This document shows positions 32,493-44,116 of a stretch of DNA of 64,000 bases, piece by piece (position 1 is the stretch's first letter; each line of letters opens with the position of its first letter). Source of the stretch: Geobacter sp. Its GTDB lineage: Bacteria; Desulfobacterota; Desulfuromonadia; Geobacterales; Geobacteraceae. The stretch is taken from contig PJFC01000006.1 of NCBI GenBank assembly GCA_003574885.1, positions 124,001 to 188,000 of the forward strand. Reading direction: 5' to 3'. A program made the translations under genes and the position numbers. The notes beneath the pieces were generated by a model. It did no database searches. It was not told the origin of the DNA and worked only from the letters and a program-made list of their open reading frames with translations.

Positions 32493-35400
32493 CTAGTCTT
32501 CCTCGCCTTCCAGCAGCTCAACGTCGAGGCCGAGAGACTGGAGTTCCTTGATGAGGACGTTGAACGACTCGGGAAGACCCGGTTCGAGGGTATGCTTACC
32601 CTTGACGATCGCCTCATACATCCTGGTCCTGCCGGCTACGTCGTCAGACTTGACCGTCAGGAACTCCTGCAGGGCATAGGCGGCGCCGTAGGCCTCCATG
32701 GCCCAGACCTCCATCTCCCCGAGACGCTGGCCCCCGAACTGCGCTTTACCTCCCAGCGGCTGCTGGGTAACCAGGCTGTAGGGACCAATGGAACGGGCAT
32801 GGATCTTGTCATCGACAAGGTGATGCAGTTTCAGGAAGTACATGACACCGACCGTTACCTTATGCTTGAAAGGAACTCCGGTCTTGCCGTCATAGAGTGT
32901 AACCTGGGCGCCGGCATCGAACCCGGCTTTACCCAGCATGGATACGATTGCTTCTTCCGACGCACCTTCGAAGACCGGCGACGCCATGGGCACGCCCCGT
33001 TTCAGACGTTTGGCAACCTTGAGAAGTTCGTCATCCTCCAGACCATCAAGGAACTTGTTCATATCCTTGTCGCCGTAGACGTCCTTGAGATACTTCTTGA
33101 GTGCCGCCGACGGCGAAGACTTTTCAAGCATCTCCTCGATCTGCCAGCCGATACCCTTGGCAGCCCATCCGAGGTGAGTCTCCAGTATCTGCCCCACGTT
33201 CATACGGGACGGAACGCCAAGCGGGTTAAGAACGATCTCGACCGGACGACCGTCCTCCATGTACGGCATATCCTCTTCCGGCAGGATACGGGAAACAACA
33301 CCCTTGTTACCGTGACGGCCGGCCATCTTATCACCCACCTGCAGCTTGCGTTTGATAGCGATGTAGACCTTGACCATCTTGATGACACCCGGAGGGAGAT
33401 CATCCCCACGCTTCAGTTTCTGCACCTTATCGTCAAAGACGTACTTGATTATGTCGATCTGCTGGTTCAGGGTGACCAGGAGTTGGGCAACCTTCTCCTC
33501 CACCCCCTCCTCTTCAGTAACAGACAGTTCATCCCAGCGATCCATCGAGATGGATGCCAGTGACTCCTCGCTGATTGTTTTACCCTTGGCAATAACGACC
33601 TTGCCGTCCTTCCCTTCTACCTTGACGGCAGCGGTCTTACCAACCAGCAGCTTCTTCAGTTTTCCTATGGCCGAATCCCTGATAATGCGGATCTCGTCCA
33701 ATTCATCCTTGCGGAGCTTTTCCTCTTCGGCCTTCTCAATCAGCTCGGTACGGGAATCCTTGTCAGACCCTTTGCGGGAGAATATTTTGGCCCCGATTAC
33801 CGTTCCTTCCACACCGGGGGGGACGCGTAGAGATGTATCGCGCACATCGCCGGCCTTCTCGCCGAATATCGCACGCAGCAGCTTCTCTTCAGGCGAAAGC
33901 TGGGTCTCACCTTTGGGGGTGATCTTGCCGACCAGGATGTCTCCCGGCTTGACCTCTGCCCCGATGCGGATGATCCCTGACTCGTCAAGGTCTTTCAGGG
34001 CCTCGTCACCCAGGTTGGGAATATCGGAAGTTATCTCTTCCTTCCCCAGCTTGGTGTCGCGGGCAACGCATTCGAACTCTTCGATGTGGATCGAGGTGTA
34101 GCGGTCATCCTTCACCAGTTTCTCGGAAATAAGGACGGAGTCCTCGAAGTTGTACCCGCCCCAGGGCATGAAGGCCAACACAACATTCTGGCCGAGTGCC
34201 AGTTCCCCCATGTCGGTGGAGGGGCCGTCAGCGATGACGTCTCCACGTTTCACCGCATCTCCGACCTTTACTACCGGCCGCTGATTGATGCAGGTATTCT
34301 GGTTGGAACGGGCAAACTTTATCAGGTTGTAGATATCCACGCCGGTGCCGGTCTCGTCGTACTCTTTTTCGTCGATCTTGACAACGATCCGGGAAGCATC
34401 CACCGTCTCAACCACGCCATTGTGCCGCGCAACTACGGACACCCCGGAATCCCGGGCAACAACGCGCTCCATGCCGGTACCCACAAGGGGAGAGTCGGCA
34501 CGCAGGAGCGGAACCGCCTGACGCTGCATGTTGGATCCCATGAGGGCGCGGTTTGCGTCGTCATTCTCAAGGAACGGAATGAGAGAAGCTGCAACCGATA
34601 CCAGCTGCATCGGCGCAACGTCCATCAGTTCCACCTCGTCCCGGCCGACCAGAACGAACTCGCCGCTCTTTCGGGCAGAGATGTAATCTGACGTGAAGCG
34701 GCCATCCTTGTCCACCTCGGCGTTGGCCTGGGCGATGGCATGACCTTCTTCCTCCAATGCGGAGAAGAAGCGGACTTCGGCAGTGACTTTCCCTTCCTTG
34801 ACGAGACGGTAGGGAGTTTCTACAAAGCCGTGCTCATTGATGCGGGCATAGGTGGAAAGAGAAGCGATAAGGCCGATGTTCGGCCCCTCAGGCGTCTCGA
34901 TGGGGCAGACGCGTCCGTAGTGGGTCGGATGAACGTCGCGGACTTCGAAACCGGCACGTTCCCTTGTAAGACCGCCTGGTCCGAGAGCCGACAGACGGCG
35001 TTTATGGGTAACCTCGGAAAGAGGGTTCGTCTGGTCCATGAACTGGGAAAGCTGGGACGACCCGAAGAACTCCTTGACCACTGCAGAAACAGGTTTGGAG
35101 TTGATGAGGTCGTGGGGCATGAGGTTCTCCACCTCCTGCAGGCTCATCCTTTCCTTGATGGCCCTCTCCATCCTGACAAGCCCGATACGGTACTGATTCT
35201 CCAGGAGTTCGCCAACCGCACGGACCCGGCGATTGCCGAGATGGTCGATATCGTCAATGGCCCCTTTGCCGTTCTTGAGTTCGATGAGATAGCGAACCAC
35301 TTCGAGCACATCTTCTTTGGTGAGCGTCTGGCAGTCGAGGGGGACGGTCAGACCAAGCTTGTAGTTCAGCTTGAGACGCCCCACGGCTGACAGATCGTAC

Positions 35401-36605
35401 CGCTCGGCGTTGAAGAAAAGATTCTCGAACAGGGCGAGGGCACTTTTCAACGTCGGAGGATCTCCCGGGCGGAGGCGACGGTAAATTTCGATGAGGGCGT
35501 CGTCCGTTGACGTAATCTTGTCCATCAGGATGGTATCACGCAGGGATGAGGTAACATGGAGATTATCTATGAAGAGCACTTTGAAAGAAGGAATGCCACG
35601 TGTCGTGATTTCTTCCAGGCGTGTCTGGGTAATCTCCTCATTGCACTCGACAAGGACCTCTCCGGTGGCCGGATCGACGATATCATGGGACGCAAACTTG
35701 CCAAGCAGGTCATCCGCCGTTATGGGAATGGTCTTGATATCATGCTCGGTCATCTTGCGGATGGCAGCCTTGGTAAACTTCCGGTTGGCCTTGAGCAGCA
35801 CCTCACCCGTGGCGGGATCGACGATGTCGAGGGCAGCCTTCTGGGTGGCAAGAAGCTCCGGATCGACACTCTTGGCCATCGTCTCGCCAGCCAGGAAGAT
35901 TTCTTCGCTCCGGTAGTAATAATTGAGGAGCTCCTCAGCCGAGTAGCCGAGAGCCTTCAGGAGCACCGTTGCCGGCATCTTGCGGCGGCGGTCGATGCGT
36001 ACGAACAGAATGTCTTTATGGTCAAACTCGAAGTCCAGCCAGGAACCGCGATACGGAATGACACGGGCGGAATAGAGCACCTTGCCGCTCGAATGGGTCT
36101 TCCCTTTGTCGTGGTCATAGAAAACGCCCGGAGAACGGTGCAGCTGACTGACGATAACCCGTTCGGTACCATTGATGATAAAGGTACCATTCTCGGTCAT
36201 CAGCGGGATTTCGCCGAAATAGACCTCCTGCTCCTTGATGTCGCGGATGGAGCGGGAGCCGCTCTCCTTGTTCACGTCCCAGACAACCAGGCGTACCTTT
36301 ACCTTCATGGGAGCGGCAAAGGTCATCCCACGCTGGTGACACTCCACCACATCATACTTGGGGGTGCCTAGGCCATAGGAAACGTACTCAAGAGATGCAG
36401 TTTCGCTGAAATCCCTGATGGGGAACACGCTCTTGAAAACCGCTTCAAGGCCACTGTTCTTACGGGTTTCTGCAGGTACATCGAGTTGGAGAAATCGTTT
36501 ATAAGAGTTTTTCTGGATATCAATCAGGTTGGGAATGTCGATGATTTTCTTGATTTTTGCAAAATTCTTACGCAGCAGGGGGTTATTCGCAATTGAATAA
36601 GCCAT
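32493..36605 (-). CDS. rpoB: RNA polymerase beta subunit
   Basis: 1370 aa from [15 protein letters not shown], preceded by AAGGAGA; ten more codons upstream are open but not needed. The rifampicin region ([40 protein letters not shown]) has Asp, His and Ser at the usual resistance positions, so it reads as the sensitive form. It forms the active-site cleft with RpoC, 106 bases downstream. Confidence 0.97.
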   Translation of the reverse strand: MAYSIANNPLLRKNFAKIKKIIDIPNLIDIQKNSYKRFLQLDVPAETRKNSGLEAVFKSVFPIRDFSETASLEYVSYGLGTPKYDVVECHQRGMTFAAPMKVKVRLVVWDVNKESGSRSIRDIKEQEVYFGEIPLMTENGTFIINGTERVIVSQLHRSPGVFYDHDKGKTHSSGKVLYSARVIPYRGSWLDFEFDHKDILFVRIDRRRKMPATVLLKALGYSAEELLNYYYRSEEIFLAGETMAKSVDPELLATQKAALDIVDPATGEVLLKANRKFTKAAIRKMTEHDIKTIPITADDLLGKFASHDIVDPATGEVLVECNEEITQTRLEEITTRGIPSFKVLFIDNLHVTSSLRDTILMDKITSTDDALIEIYRRLRPGDPPTLKSALALFENLFFNAERYDLSAVGRLKLNYKLGLTVPLDCQTLTKEDVLEVVRYLIELKNGKGAIDDIDHLGNRRVRAVGELLENQYRIGLVRMERAIKERMSLQEVENLMPHDLINSKPVSAVVKEFFGSSQLSQFMDQTNPLSEVTHKRRLSALGPGGLTRERAGFEVRDVHPTHYGRVCPIETPEGPNIGLIASLSTYARINEHGFVETPYRLVKEGKVTAEVRFFSALEEEGHAIAQANAEVDKDGRFTSDYISARKSGEFVLVGRDEVELMDVAPMQLVSVAASLIPFLENDDANRALMGSNMQRQAVPLLRADSPLVGTGMERVVARDSGVSVVARHNGVVETVDASRIVVKIDEKEYDETGTGVDIYNLIKFARSNQNTCINQRPVVKVGDAVKRGDVIADGPSTDMGELALGQNVVLAFMPWGGYNFEDSVLISEKLVKDDRYTSIHIEEFECVARDTKLGKEEITSDIPNLGDEALKDLDESGIIRIGAEVKPGDILVGKITPKGETQLSPEEKLLRAIFGEKAGDVRDTSLRVPPGVEGTVIGAKIFSRKGSDKDSRTELIEKAEEEKLRKDELDEIRIIRDSAIGKLKKLLVGKTAAVKVEGKDGKVVIAKGKTISEESLASISMDRWDELSVTEEEGVEEKVAQLLVTLNQQIDIIKYVFDDKVQKLKRGDDLPPGVIKMVKVYIAIKRKLQVGDKMAGRHGNKGVVSRILPEEDMPYMEDGRPVEIVLNPLGVPSRMNVGQILETHLGWAAKGIGWQIEEMLEKSSPSAALKKYLKDVYGDKDMNKFLDGLEDDELLKVAKRLKRGVPMASPVFEGASEEAIVSMLGKAGFDAGAQVTLYDGKTGVPFKHKVTVGVMYFLKLHHLVDDKIHARSIGPYSLVTQQPLGGKAQFGGQRLGEMEVWAMEAYGAAYALQEFLTVKSDDVAGRTRMYEAIVKGKHTLEPGLPESFNVLIKELQSLGLDVELLEGEED

Positions 36606-36725
36606 TAAAGGGGTCTCCTTCGTTACTATGCTCAAAAGGCGCAGGCGCTTTTGGCTGACTACCTGAATAGTAATAATTTCAAGTAGTTGGCGTCACGAAG
36701 CACTAGCCCGCCAACAAAATAGAAC

Positions 36726-36754
36726 AGCCAAGGCCGCACGTGGCGACCTTGGCT
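36726..36754 (-). terminator. Hairpin/attenuator between rplL and rpoB
   Basis: AGCCAAGG (36726-36733) pairs with CCTTGGCT (36747-36754), with an inner GC-rich stem, in the 173-base rplL-rpoB gap. In the minus-strand RNA it is followed by a moderately U-rich run. This gap holds a partial terminator in E. coli, and a similar role here is inferred from the position. Confidence 0.5.
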
Positions 36755-36778
36755 TGTACCACTCCTACGTGAGGAGAA

Positions 36779-37162
36779 TTATTTAACTTCCACTTCTGCG
36801 CCGGCTTCCAGAAGCTGCTTCTTGGCTTCTTCGGCTTCTTCCTTGGAAACGCCGGTCTTGAGGGGCTGGGGTGCACCGTCAACCAGATCCTTGGCTTCCT
36901 TCAGCCCGAGGCTGGTAAGAGCACGAACAACCTTGATGACAGCGATCTTGTTAGCGCCGGCAGCCTTGATGATGACATCGAACTCAGTCTTCTCTTCGGC
37001 AGCTTCAGCAGCAGCACCGGGTGCAGCAACGGCGGCCACGGCAACCGGAGCAGCGGCGGAGACACCGAACTTTTCTTCAAGTTCTTTCACCATTTCTGCA
37101 AGTTCGAGCACGGACATGCTTTCGATAAAGCTGATTACATCGGCTTTGGTAATTTCGGCCAT
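36779..37162 (-). CDS. rplL: 50S ribosomal protein L7/L12
   Basis: 127 aa: N-terminal dimerisation helix pair, an Ala-rich hinge ([22 protein letters not shown], about residues 35-55) and the C-terminal factor-binding domain ([20 protein letters not shown], then [12 protein letters not shown]). It recruits EF-Tu and EF-G to the stalk. Follows rplJ by 68 bases. Confidence 0.97.
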   Translation of the reverse strand: MAEITKADVISFIESMSVLELAEMVKELEEKFGVSAAAPVAVAAVAAPGAAAEAAEEKTEFDVIIKAAGANKIAVIKVVRALTSLGLKEAKDLVDGAPQPLKTGVSKEEAEEAKKQLLEAGAEVEVK

Positions 37163-37230
37163 TGTTGTATTCCTCCATGTTAATAGTGTGTTTGAATAGC
37201 GGAACGCCTCTTGGCGTTTCCGGTCTGTTG

Positions 37231-37755
37231 TCAGTTGCCTTCTTTTTTAGCCCTGATGGCGTCGAGAGCCCGCACGAAACTGCCGGGGACAGCTGCCAGC
37301 ACACCAACAAAGTTGGTTGCAGGGGCTTGCATGGAACCGAGCATTTTGGCAAGGAGCACTTCACGGCTCGGCAGGTCAGCCAGAGCCTGGATATCCGCCA
37401 CGGTGATCGCCTTGCCAGACAGCAGGCCAGCCTTGAGTGTAAACGGGTTGGTCTGTTCCTTGGCAAACTTGGACAACACCTTGGCAGCAGCAACCGGATC
37501 GTCGTAGCTCAGGGCAATGGCAGTCGGTCCGGCATAATAGGCATTCAATGCTTCTTTGTCCGTATCCTTGGATGCCAGTTCAAGCAGCGTATTCTTGACT
37601 ACCTTGTACTCTACGGCCGCCTTGCGCAATTCTTCACGCAACGAAGTTGCCTGGGCCACGGTCATGCCGCGATAATCGGCAAGGAACACGGCCTTGGCAC
37701 GCTGCAGCTTGTCGTGCATCTCTGCAACTACTTGCTGTTTGTTTTCTTTATTCAA
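37231..37755 (-). CDS. rplJ: 50S ribosomal protein L10
   Basis: 174 aa; [18 protein letters not shown], then [13 protein letters not shown] and the C-terminal helices that bind L7/L12 dimers. It forms the stalk base. Regulation through the leader at 37797-37911 is likely. Confidence 0.97.
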   Translation of the reverse strand: MNKENKQQVVAEMHDKLQRAKAVFLADYRGMTVAQATSLREELRKAAVEYKVVKNTLLELASKDTDKEALNAYYAGPTAIALSYDDPVAAAKVLSKFAKEQTNPFTLKAGLLSGKAITVADIQALADLPSREVLLAKMLGSMQAPATNFVGVLAAVPGSFVRALDAIRAKKEGN

Positions 37756-37796
37756 GCGCCTTCCTCCTTTCTTTTGGTATAAGGGCTTGCGCCCCT

Positions 37797-37911
37797 GCCA
37801 AAGTCAGGAAGCTGCAGGAATTGCAATTCCTTCAACTACTCAAGTCTCGGCAGGCTGGAAATTTTAAGTCGGCGCACACTGCGACCGACGCCTGCTGTCT
37901 GTGACTTTGGC
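37797..37911 (-). ncRNA. Ribosomal protein L10-type leader of rplJL mRNA
   Basis: In the 179-base gap between rplA and rplJ a perfect 10-bp stem GCCAAAGTCA/TGACTTTGGC (37797-37806 with 37902-37911) closes a domain of about 115 nt. Inside is a 14-base palindrome (37817-37830) and other short stems. Position and architecture fit the autoregulatory leader bound by the L10-L7/L12 complex. A covariance-model search was not possible. Confidence 0.6.
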
Positions 37912-37934
37912 TTGCGACTACTACTTTCTATTAC

Positions 37935-38636
37935 CTAAAGCTGGGTCGACACTTCCGACACATCGAGCCGAACACCGGGGCCCATGGTGGAGGAAATGGT
38001 GATTTTCTTCATATAGGTACCCTTTGCTGCCGACGGTTTCGCTTTCATCAGCGCATCAAGCAGTGCCAGGATGTTCTCCTTCAACTTCTCACCTTCGAAG
38101 GAGACCTTGCCAACCGGCGCATGGATGATTCCGGCTTTCTCTACGCGGAATTCCACCTTACCGGACTTGGATTCCTTGACGGCACGAGCCAGATCAAAGG
38201 TTACCGTGCCGACCTTCGGGTTAGGCATAAGGCCGCGGGGGCCGAGAAGCTTGCCGATCTTGCCGACAACTCCCATCATGTCCGGTGTGGCGATGGCGGT
38301 ATCGAAGTCGAACCATCCCTCCTGAATCTTTGCCACCAGGTCCTCTGCACCGACATAATCGGCTCCGGCGTCCCGTGCTTCCTTTTCCTTCTCACCCTTG
38401 GCAAAGACGAGAACCCGTACATCCTTTCCCAAACCATTGGGGAGGACAACCGCACCGCGAACCATCTGGTCGGCATGACGCGGGTCAACACCAAGTCGCA
38501 CGGCAACGTCCACGGTTTCGTCAAATTTGGTAAAGGTGTTACTCTTCACCAGATTTATCCCATCCTGCAGGGGGTAGCTCTTTGCTCTGTCTACCTTGGC
38601 AAGGGCCTCTTTAAGCTTTTTACCGGTCTTAGGCAT
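37935..38636 (-). CDS. rplA: 50S ribosomal protein L1
   Basis: 233 aa; [20 protein letters not shown] and the [15 protein letters not shown] signature. It forms the mobile L1 stalk that moves deacylated tRNA out and in E. coli represses the rplKA mRNA. 23 bases after rplK. Confidence 0.97.
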   Translation of the reverse strand: MPKTGKKLKEALAKVDRAKSYPLQDGINLVKSNTFTKFDETVDVAVRLGVDPRHADQMVRGAVVLPNGLGKDVRVLVFAKGEKEKEARDAGADYVGAEDLVAKIQEGWFDFDTAIATPDMMGVVGKIGKLLGPRGLMPNPKVGTVTFDLARAVKESKSGKVEFRVEKAGIIHAPVGKVSFEGEKLKENILALLDALMKAKPSAAKGTYMKKITISSTMGPGVRLDVSEVSTQL

Positions 38637-38659
38637 TTCTCGTCACCCTCTCTCTGTCT

Positions 38660-39082
38660 CTAAACAATATCCACGCCCATGCTGCGGGCGGTACCTTCGA
38701 TGGTATTCATGGCAGCCTCAAGGCTGGCGGCATTGAGGTCAGGCATCTTCTTCTGGGCAATTTCCCGCACCTGGTCCTTGGTCAGCTTCCCAACCTTGGT
38801 CTTGTTGGGAACACTGGAACCGCTCTCGATGCCGAGAGCCTTTTTGATAAGAACCGAGGCCGGCGGCGTCTTAGTGACGAAGCTGAAAGAGCGGTCGGCA
38901 AAGACCGTGATCACCACCGGCGTGATGGTACCTTCGTCCGCCTGGGTTTTAGCGTTGAACGCCTTGCAGAATTCCATGATATTCACGCCGTGCTGGCCAA
39001 GGGCCGGGCCGATCGGCGGTGACGGATTGGCTTTGCCAGCCGGTATCTGCAGCTTGATGTACCCTGTTATTTTTTTTGCCAT
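38660..39082 (-). CDS. rplK: 50S ribosomal protein L11
   Basis: 140 aa; [20 protein letters not shown] is the thiostrepton-region signature. It forms the GTPase-associated centre with 23S rRNA and is needed for RelA activation. Between nusG and rplA. Confidence 0.97.
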   Translation of the reverse strand: MAKKITGYIKLQIPAGKANPSPPIGPALGQHGVNIMEFCKAFNAKTQADEGTITPVVITVFADRSFSFVTKTPPASVLIKKALGIESGSSVPNKTKVGKLTKDQVREIAQKKMPDLNAASLEAAMNTIEGTARSMGVDIV

Positions 39083-39151
39083 TACTCTGCTCCTTTTGCG
39101 CTCTTCCTGAAAACATTCGTATAGGATCGGTACGGGCGGTTTTTCTCGCCC

Positions 39152-39679
39152 CTACTGCTTCTCTACCTGCATAAATTCGAGTTCTACCGGGGTGGCACGG
39201 CCGAAGATACTTACCATGACACGCAATTTACCCTTTTCAGGTTTAACATCCTCAACAACACCGGCAAAATTCAGGAACGGTCCATCAATAACCCGTACCG
39301 TCTCCCCAACCTCGAACAGAACCTTGGGCCGCGGCTTCTCAGCCCCCTCTTCCATGCGACGGGTGATCTTGCCGACCTCCTCATCAGGAATGGGAAACGG
39401 GTTATTGCCACCAACAAAGCCGGTTACCTTGGAGGTCTCCTTGACCACATGCCAGGTATCGTCGTTCAGCTCCATGTTGACCAGTATGTAACCGGGGAAA
39501 AACTTGCGCGAAGAGGTCCGCTTTTCGCCTTTCTTGAGTTCGACAACCGTTTCAGACGGTATCATCACATCGCCAAAGGAATCTTCTAGCCCCAGGTTTT
39601 TTATTCGCTCAATGAGCGAGAGTCGTACTTTATTTTCAAATCCGGAATACGTATGTACGCCGTACCATTTTTTCGCCAT
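39152..39679 (-). CDS. nusG: Transcription elongation factor NusG
   Basis: 175 aa from MAKKWYGVHTYSGFENK; an in-frame extension to 39736 overlaps secE and is rejected. NGN domain (residues 1-110) and C-terminal KOW domain (VRVIDGPFLNFAGVVEDVKP). It binds RNA polymerase and links it to Rho or to S10 on the ribosome. Classic secE-nusG-rplK order. Confidence 0.96.
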   Translation of the reverse strand: MAKKWYGVHTYSGFENKVRLSLIERIKNLGLEDSFGDVMIPSETVVELKKGEKRTSSRKFFPGYILVNMELNDDTWHVVKETSKVTGFVGGNNPFPIPDEEVGKITRRMEEGAEKPRPKVLFEVGETVRVIDGPFLNFAGVVEDVKPEKGKLRVMVSIFGRATPVELEFMQVEKQ

Positions 39680-39690
39680 AGAGAATTTCC

Positions 39691-39876
39691 TTACCCCAGA
39701 ATCCTGCGCATCAGCTTCGCCAGTATCACGTCGCACGCCCCGAGATAAAGGGATATGATGACAATGATCACCACTACCACCCAGGCAGTGGCCATGGTTT
39801 CCTTGCGGGTCGGCCAGGTAACTTTACCCAGTTCAACCTTTACCTCTTCCAGAAAATTCTTGGTCTTGGCCAGCAC
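39691..39876 (-). CDS. secE: Protein translocase subunit SecE
   Basis: 61 aa, the short single-span form: amphipathic helix FLEEVKVELGKVTWPTRKET followed by one membrane segment (about residues 30-52). It clamps SecY. Between tRNA-Trp and nusG. Confidence 0.96.
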   Translation of the reverse strand: MLAKTKNFLEEVKVELGKVTWPTRKETMATAWVVVVIIVIISLYLGACDVILAKLMRRILG

Positions 39877-39906
39877 GCGTCACACTCCGTTGCTTTATTA
39901 GTAAAG

Positions 39907-39983
39907 TGGCAGGCCAGGAGGGATTCGAACCCCCAACATCCGGTTTTGGAGACCGGCGCTCTAGCCGTTAGAGCTACTGGCCT
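39907..39983 (-). tRNA. tRNA-Trp (CCA anticodon)
   Basis: Full cloverleaf on the minus strand: 7-bp acceptor AGGCCAG/CTGGCCT, D arm GCTC/GAGC, anticodon stem CCGGT/ACCGG with loop CTCCAAA, T arm GGGGG-TTCGAAT-CCCTC and encoded CCA. Located between rpmG and secE, a common place for tRNA-Trp. Confidence 0.97.
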
Positions 39984-40027
39984 GCATGCCACGGGCAACA
40001 TCCTAAACTGCAGCCCACTCTTCCAGC

Positions 40028-40177
40028 CTACTTGGTTTCCTTGTGCGGAGTATGCTTTTGACAGAAACGGCAGTACTTGCTGAACTCAAGCTTTTCGGGC
40101 TTGGTTTTCTTGTTCTTGGTGGTGGTATAGTTTCTCTGCTTGCACTCGGTACAGGCAAGCGTGATGATATCTCTCAT
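40028..40177 (-). CDS. rpmG: 50S ribosomal protein L33 (49 aa)
   Basis: The minus strand from 40177 reads [20 protein letters not shown], then [20 protein letters not shown] and KHTPHKETK: a complete L33 with the zinc ligands CTEC and CRFC. It contacts E-site tRNA. Between tuf copy 2 and tRNA-Trp. Confidence 0.96.
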   Translation of the reverse strand: MRDIITLACTECKQRNYTTTKNKKTKPEKLEFSKYCRFCQKHTPHKETK

Positions 40178-40237
40178 TGCATTCTTCCTTTATGACGTTA
40201 TACAGGGGCGACCTGGGTCGCCCCTGCAGATGTTCAA

Positions 40238-41428
40238 TTATTCGATGATGGAGCTGACCACGCCGGCGCCGACAGTACGGCCACCTTCGCGGATCGCGAA
40301 ACGAAGCCCTTCGTCCATGGCGATCGGGGTGATCAGGTTGACCGTTACGGCTACGTTGTCCCCCGGCATGACCATCTCGGTCCCTGCCGCAAGATCAACT
40401 ATCCCGGTAACGTCGGTTGTCCGGAAGTAGAACTGCGGACGGTACCCGTTGAAGAACGGCGTGTGACGTCCACCCTCTTCTTTGGTAAGGATGTAAGCTT
40501 CGGCCTTGAACTTGGTGTGCGGTGTGATGCTCCCCGGCTTGGCAAGTACCTGGCCACGCTCGATGTCTTCACGCTTCACACCGCGCAGCAGCGCACCGAT
40601 GTTGTCCCCGGCACGGCCTTCGTCCAGAAGCTTCCGGAACATCTCTACGCCGGTTACGGTTGTCTTGGCTGTCGCCTTCATCCCGACAATCTCAACTTCC
40701 TCGCCGACCTTGACGATCCCGCGCTCTACACGACCGGTAGCTACGGTGCCACGACCGGAGATGGAGAATACGTCTTCTACCGGCATCAGGAACGGTTTGT
40801 CGATGGCGCGCTCTGGCTCGGGTATGTATGCGTCAACGGCATCCATGAGCGCCAGGATTGCCTGCTCGCCCAGTTCGCCCTTGTCACCTTCCAGCGCCTT
40901 GAGGGCGGAACCTTTGATGATGGGAATATCGTCACCGGGGAAGTCGTAAGAGGAGAGCAGTTCGCGAATCTCCAGCTCGACCAGCTCCAGCAGTTCGGCG
41001 TCATCCACCATGTCGGCCTTGTTCAGGAACACGACGATGTAGGGAACTCCGACCTGACGGGCAAGCAGGATGTGCTCACGGGTCTGCGGCATCGGGCCGT
41101 CAGCGGCGGACACGACCAGGATGGCGCCGTCCATCTGCGCTGCTCCCGTAATCATGTTCTTGACGTAGTCGGCATGGCCTGGGCAGTCAACATGGGCATA
41201 GTGACGCTTGTCGGTCTCATATTCAACGTGCGCGGTGGCGATGGTAATACCACGCTCACGCTCTTCCGGCGCATTGTCGATCTGGTCGAACGCTTTGTAC
41301 TCGGCCTGACCTTTCCCCGCCAGAACCTTGGTGATCGCTGCCGTCAGCGTCGTCTTACCGTGGTCTACGTGACCTATCGTCCCTATGTTTACGTGCGGTT
41401 TTGTTCTTTCAAATTTCGCCTTCGCCAT
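40238..41428 (-). CDS. tuf: Elongation factor Tu, copy 2
   Basis: 396 aa, protein identical to copy 1 at 23904-25094. The identity of the DNA appears to run from 40230 to 41438, stopping a few bases outside the gene on both sides, which points to gene conversion. It lies directly after four tRNA genes, the same setting as tufB in E. coli. GTPase motifs intact. Confidence 0.98.
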   Translation of the reverse strand: MAKAKFERTKPHVNIGTIGHVDHGKTTLTAAITKVLAGKGQAEYKAFDQIDNAPEERERGITIATAHVEYETDKRHYAHVDCPGHADYVKNMITGAAQMDGAILVVSAADGPMPQTREHILLARQVGVPYIVVFLNKADMVDDAELLELVELEIRELLSSYDFPGDDIPIIKGSALKALEGDKGELGEQAILALMDAVDAYIPEPERAIDKPFLMPVEDVFSISGRGTVATGRVERGIVKVGEEVEIVGMKATAKTTVTGVEMFRKLLDEGRAGDNIGALLRGVKREDIERGQVLAKPGSITPHTKFKAEAYILTKEEGGRHTPFFNGYRPQFYFRTTDVTGIVDLAAGTEMVMPGDNVAVTVNLITPIAMDEGLRFAIREGGRTVGAGVVSSIIE

Positions 41429-41491
41429 GTCCGATTCCTCCCGGGTTTTTCCCCAATGATGATGAAGCTATTCTAGGTAGATCTGAAAAAA

Positions 41492-41567
<76 letters not shown>

Positions 41568-41580
41568 ATGTGTGAAAAAT

Positions 41581-41657
41581 TGGAGCGGGAAACGGGACTC
41601 GAACCCGCGACCCTCAGCTTGGAAGGCTGATGCTCTAGCCAACTGAGCTACTCCCGC
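41581..41657 (-). tRNA. tRNA-Gly (TCC anticodon)
   Basis: 77-nt cloverleaf on the minus strand: acceptor GCGGGAG paired with a slightly mismatched TTCCCGC, anticodon stem TCAGC/GCTGA with loop CTTCCAA, T loop TTCGAGT, CCA encoded. Thirteen bases upstream of tRNA-Thr(GGT). Confidence 0.96.
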
Positions 41658-41770
41658 CAATTTCTACGCGTATGAAGATTTTTGAGCCCGCGACTGCCAG
41701 CACAGCCACAGTACTATCGACCGATGGTCTCCTGGGACAGCGCCGCAAACGCGGACTCTGCAGCAATTTA

Positions 41771-41856
41771 TGGTGGAGGGAGGAGGATTCGAACCTCCGA
41801 AGTCGTACGACGACAGATTTACAGTCTGTTCCCTTTGGCCACTCGGGAATCCCTCC
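41771..41856 (-). tRNA. tRNA-Tyr (GTA anticodon)
   Basis: 86-nt class II tRNA on the minus strand with a long variable arm (CGTCGTACGACTT region), acceptor GGAGGGA/TCCCTCC, anticodon loop CTGTAAA and encoded CCA. The 113 bases to tRNA-Gly hold no recognisable gene. Confidence 0.97.
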
Positions 41857-41886
41857 AGATGAAGAACCAGCCAAAAAACCGTTTAG

Positions 41887-41962
41887 TGGAGCTGGCGATG
41901 GGACTCGAACCCGCAACCTGCTGATTACAAGTCAGCTGCTCTACCAATTGAGCTACGCCAGC
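41887..41962 (-). tRNA. tRNA-Thr (TGT anticodon)
   Basis: 76-nt cloverleaf on the minus strand: acceptor GCTGGCG/CGCCAGC, anticodon stem GCTGA/TCAGC with loop CTTGTAA, T loop TTCGAGT, CCA encoded. First gene of the superoperon, only about 5 nt from the predicted start of promoter P2. Confidence 0.97.
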
Positions 41963-41973
41963 GCAAAGAACCT

Positions 41974-42002
41974 TCTATACACGATTTTTGCGACCGGGTC
42001 AA
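41974..42002 (-). promoter_or_regulatory. Promoter P2 of the tRNA-tuf operon
   Basis: TTGACC (41997-42002), 17-bp spacer, TATAGA (41974-41979) on the minus strand; transcription would start near 41967, just before tRNA-Thr(TGT). Confidence 0.75.
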
Positions 42003-42024
42003 GCAACAAAAAAGCGGAATATCT

Positions 42025-42053
42025 CTTATAACCAACCAGCCCCTTTGTGTCAA
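42025..42053 (-). promoter_or_regulatory. Promoter P1 of the tRNA-tuf operon
   Basis: TTGACA (42048-42053), 17-bp spacer, TATAAG (42025-42030) on the minus strand, about 51 bases upstream of P2. An A/T-rich tract (42054-42075) upstream could be an UP element. Tandem promoters of this type are typical of stable-RNA operons. Confidence 0.75.
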
Positions 42054-42152
42054 GCGTTTTTTCTATTTATGATCTCATCATGAAAAATTTACACGGGAAG
42101 TTACCCTGATCCGTCAGGCAAATCTCTTCTGGATTCGCTCCGTCAATCCCGG

Positions 42153-43958
42153 TCAGCGGCCGCCAGGACGCTTGCGAGGAGCACTGTTGGCTGGAGCGGC
42201 CGACCGTCCTAACAGCTCAACCGCTGCATCTTCCCGTCCGCATTCCCGAAGTGCCTGAATGATGGTGGCCCTTTCAGCCGGGAGATGGGAAAGGAGGAGG
42301 GATTTCTGAAGTCGTTTTTCACGATCGCCGCGCGGCACGTAAACCGCCGCGCCGGTCAAAGGATCCAGTCCCGTGTGGTACATGCACGTGGCCAGGGTGC
42401 CCGGTGTCGGAGTAAAGTCCTGCACCTGTTCAACCCGGAGACCTGAGCGCTTGAGGAACAGTGCAAGCTCGACCATGTCGGCAAGGGTTGTCCCTGGATG
42501 TCCGGATATGAAATAGGGGACCACATGCTGGCGCTTCTCCAGCCGGGCGCTTTCCCGGTGGAACATCTCCAGGAATGCCACGAATGCCTGCCGTCCCGGC
42601 TTGCGCATGAGAGCCGTCACCTTGTCGACAGCATGCTCGGGGGCCACCTTGAGCAGCCCCCCGACGTGATGGGAGAGGAGCTCCCGCAGATAGTCGGGCT
42701 GGTGGGCCAGCAGGTCATATCTGACTCCTGAAGCGACAGCCACATGCCTGACACCGGAGACCCCGCGTACCTTCCTGAGAAGTTCTGCAGCAGATCTGCC
42801 GTTCATCACCAGATGCCGGCACGGCCGGGGGTAAAGACAGCTTTCACGCCGGCACACTGCCCGGGCGGAAGCATCACCGCAGCACAGGCCGTACATGTTG
42901 GCCGTCGGGCCGCCGACGTCACTGATGCTGCCCCTGAACCATTTCTGCTCTGCAAGCCTGCGCACCTCCTGCTGCACCGACGCAGCACTACGTGACTGGA
43001 TGAACCGCCCCTGGTGATGGGTGATGGCACAGAACGCACAGCCGCCGAAACAGCCACGGTGGGTTGTCAGAGAGGTCTTGATCTGTTCGTAGGCAGGTAT
43101 CGGATCCCGGTAGGAGGGGTGGGGCGCCTTGGTGAACGGCAGGGCATACACCGCATCCATTTCGGTTTCGACGAGGGGCATGGCAGGCGGGTTGCAAACC
43201 AGCAGGCGGCCACCGTGCCGCTGCAGCACGACTCGGGCGCAGTGGGGATTCTGTTCACCGGACAGGAGTCGAAACGCCTCGGCGTATTTCATCCTGTCAG
43301 AGGACAGCTCTTCATAGGAAGGAAGTTCGACTCCCCCTGGGCACGCTTCAGTGCCCTTTGCAGCATAGGCCGTTCCCCGTATATCCCTGATTTCGCCGAA
43401 CGGTTCCCCCTCCCGCAGGCGCTGTGCAAGCTCCAGAATCGGGCGCTCCCCCATCCCGTAGAGCAGCAGGTCGGCCTTGGCATCAAAGATGATGGAACGG
43501 CGGACCTTGTCCTCCCAGAAATCGTAGTGTGCGAACCGGCGCAGACTCGCTTCGATACCGCCGATTACGACCGGCACATCCTTGTACGCTTCCTTGAGAC
43601 GGGAGGTATAGATGATGGTAGCGCGGTTGGGGCGGGCACCGTGACGGTTCCCCGGCGTATAGGCATCATCATGGCGGAGCTTGCGAGCAGGGGTATAATG
43701 CGAAACCATGGAATCCATGGCACCGGCGGAAACCGCAAAGAAAAGACGCGGGCGGCCAAGAACCATGAACGGCTCCCGACTCTTCCAATCCGGTTGGGGG
43801 ATTATGCCAACCCGGAAGCCGTGAAACTCGAGCCAGCGGGCAAGAAGCGGCACACCAAAAGCGGGATGGTCGATGTAGGCATCACCGGTGACAAAGATGA
43901 CATCCAGCTCGTCCCAGCCCCGTTTCAGTGCTTCGTCTTTAGTTATTGGAAGAAACAT
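42153..43958 (-). CDS. YgiQ-family radical SAM protein
   Basis: 601 aa of the YgiQ (UPF0313) family. The N-terminal region (residues 1-290) carries the family signatures [31 protein letters not shown] and [20 protein letters not shown] radical SAM cluster motif CFGGCAFC lies in [20 protein letters not shown]. The C-terminus is Arg/Pro-rich. The reaction of YgiQ proteins is not established. It follows argC across a repeat-containing gap of 158 bases and is the last gene before the tRNA operon promoters. Confidence 0.9.
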   Translation of the reverse strand: MFLPITKDEALKRGWDELDVIFVTGDAYIDHPAFGVPLLARWLEFHGFRVGIIPQPDWKSREPFMVLGRPRLFFAVSAGAMDSMVSHYTPARKLRHDDAYTPGNRHGARPNRATIIYTSRLKEAYKDVPVVIGGIEASLRRFAHYDFWEDKVRRSIIFDAKADLLLYGMGERPILELAQRLREGEPFGEIRDIRGTAYAAKGTEACPGGVELPSYEELSSDRMKYAEAFRLLSGEQNPHCARVVLQRHGGRLLVCNPPAMPLVETEMDAVYALPFTKAPHPSYRDPIPAYEQIKTSLTTHRGCFGGCAFCAITHHQGRFIQSRSAASVQQEVRRLAEQKWFRGSISDVGGPTANMYGLCCGDASARAVCRRESCLYPRPCRHLVMNGRSAAELLRKVRGVSGVRHVAVASGVRYDLLAHQPDYLRELLSHHVGGLLKVAPEHAVDKVTALMRKPGRQAFVAFLEMFHRESARLEKRQHVVPYFISGHPGTTLADMVELALFLKRSGLRVEQVQDFTPTPGTLATCMYHTGLDPLTGAAVYVPRGDREKRLQKSLLLSHLPAERATIIQALRECGREDAAVELLGRSAAPANSAPRKRPGGR

Positions 43959-43976
43959 TTAACCTTACCAAACACC

Positions 43977-44095
43977 GCCACAGAGACACGGGGGAAGCCA
44001 CAGAGAAAAACAGGCCAAGAGATCACGGGGAACAAGGGGAATGCTCCCCACAAGTCTATTGCGTGCTCCAAGCCCTTTCTCAGTGTCTCTGTGGC
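43977..44095. repeat. Paired inverted repeat, copy A (argC-ygiQ gap)
   Basis: GCCACAGAGACAC (43977-43989) faces its exact 13-base complement at 44083-44095. A shorter direct copy GCCACAGAGA is at 43997-44006. The same word forms a second pair upstream of argC (45186-45328). The gap has no gene. Confidence 0.75.
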
Positions 44096-44116
44096 AGGGT
44101 TTACCGTTTTCTGGCA

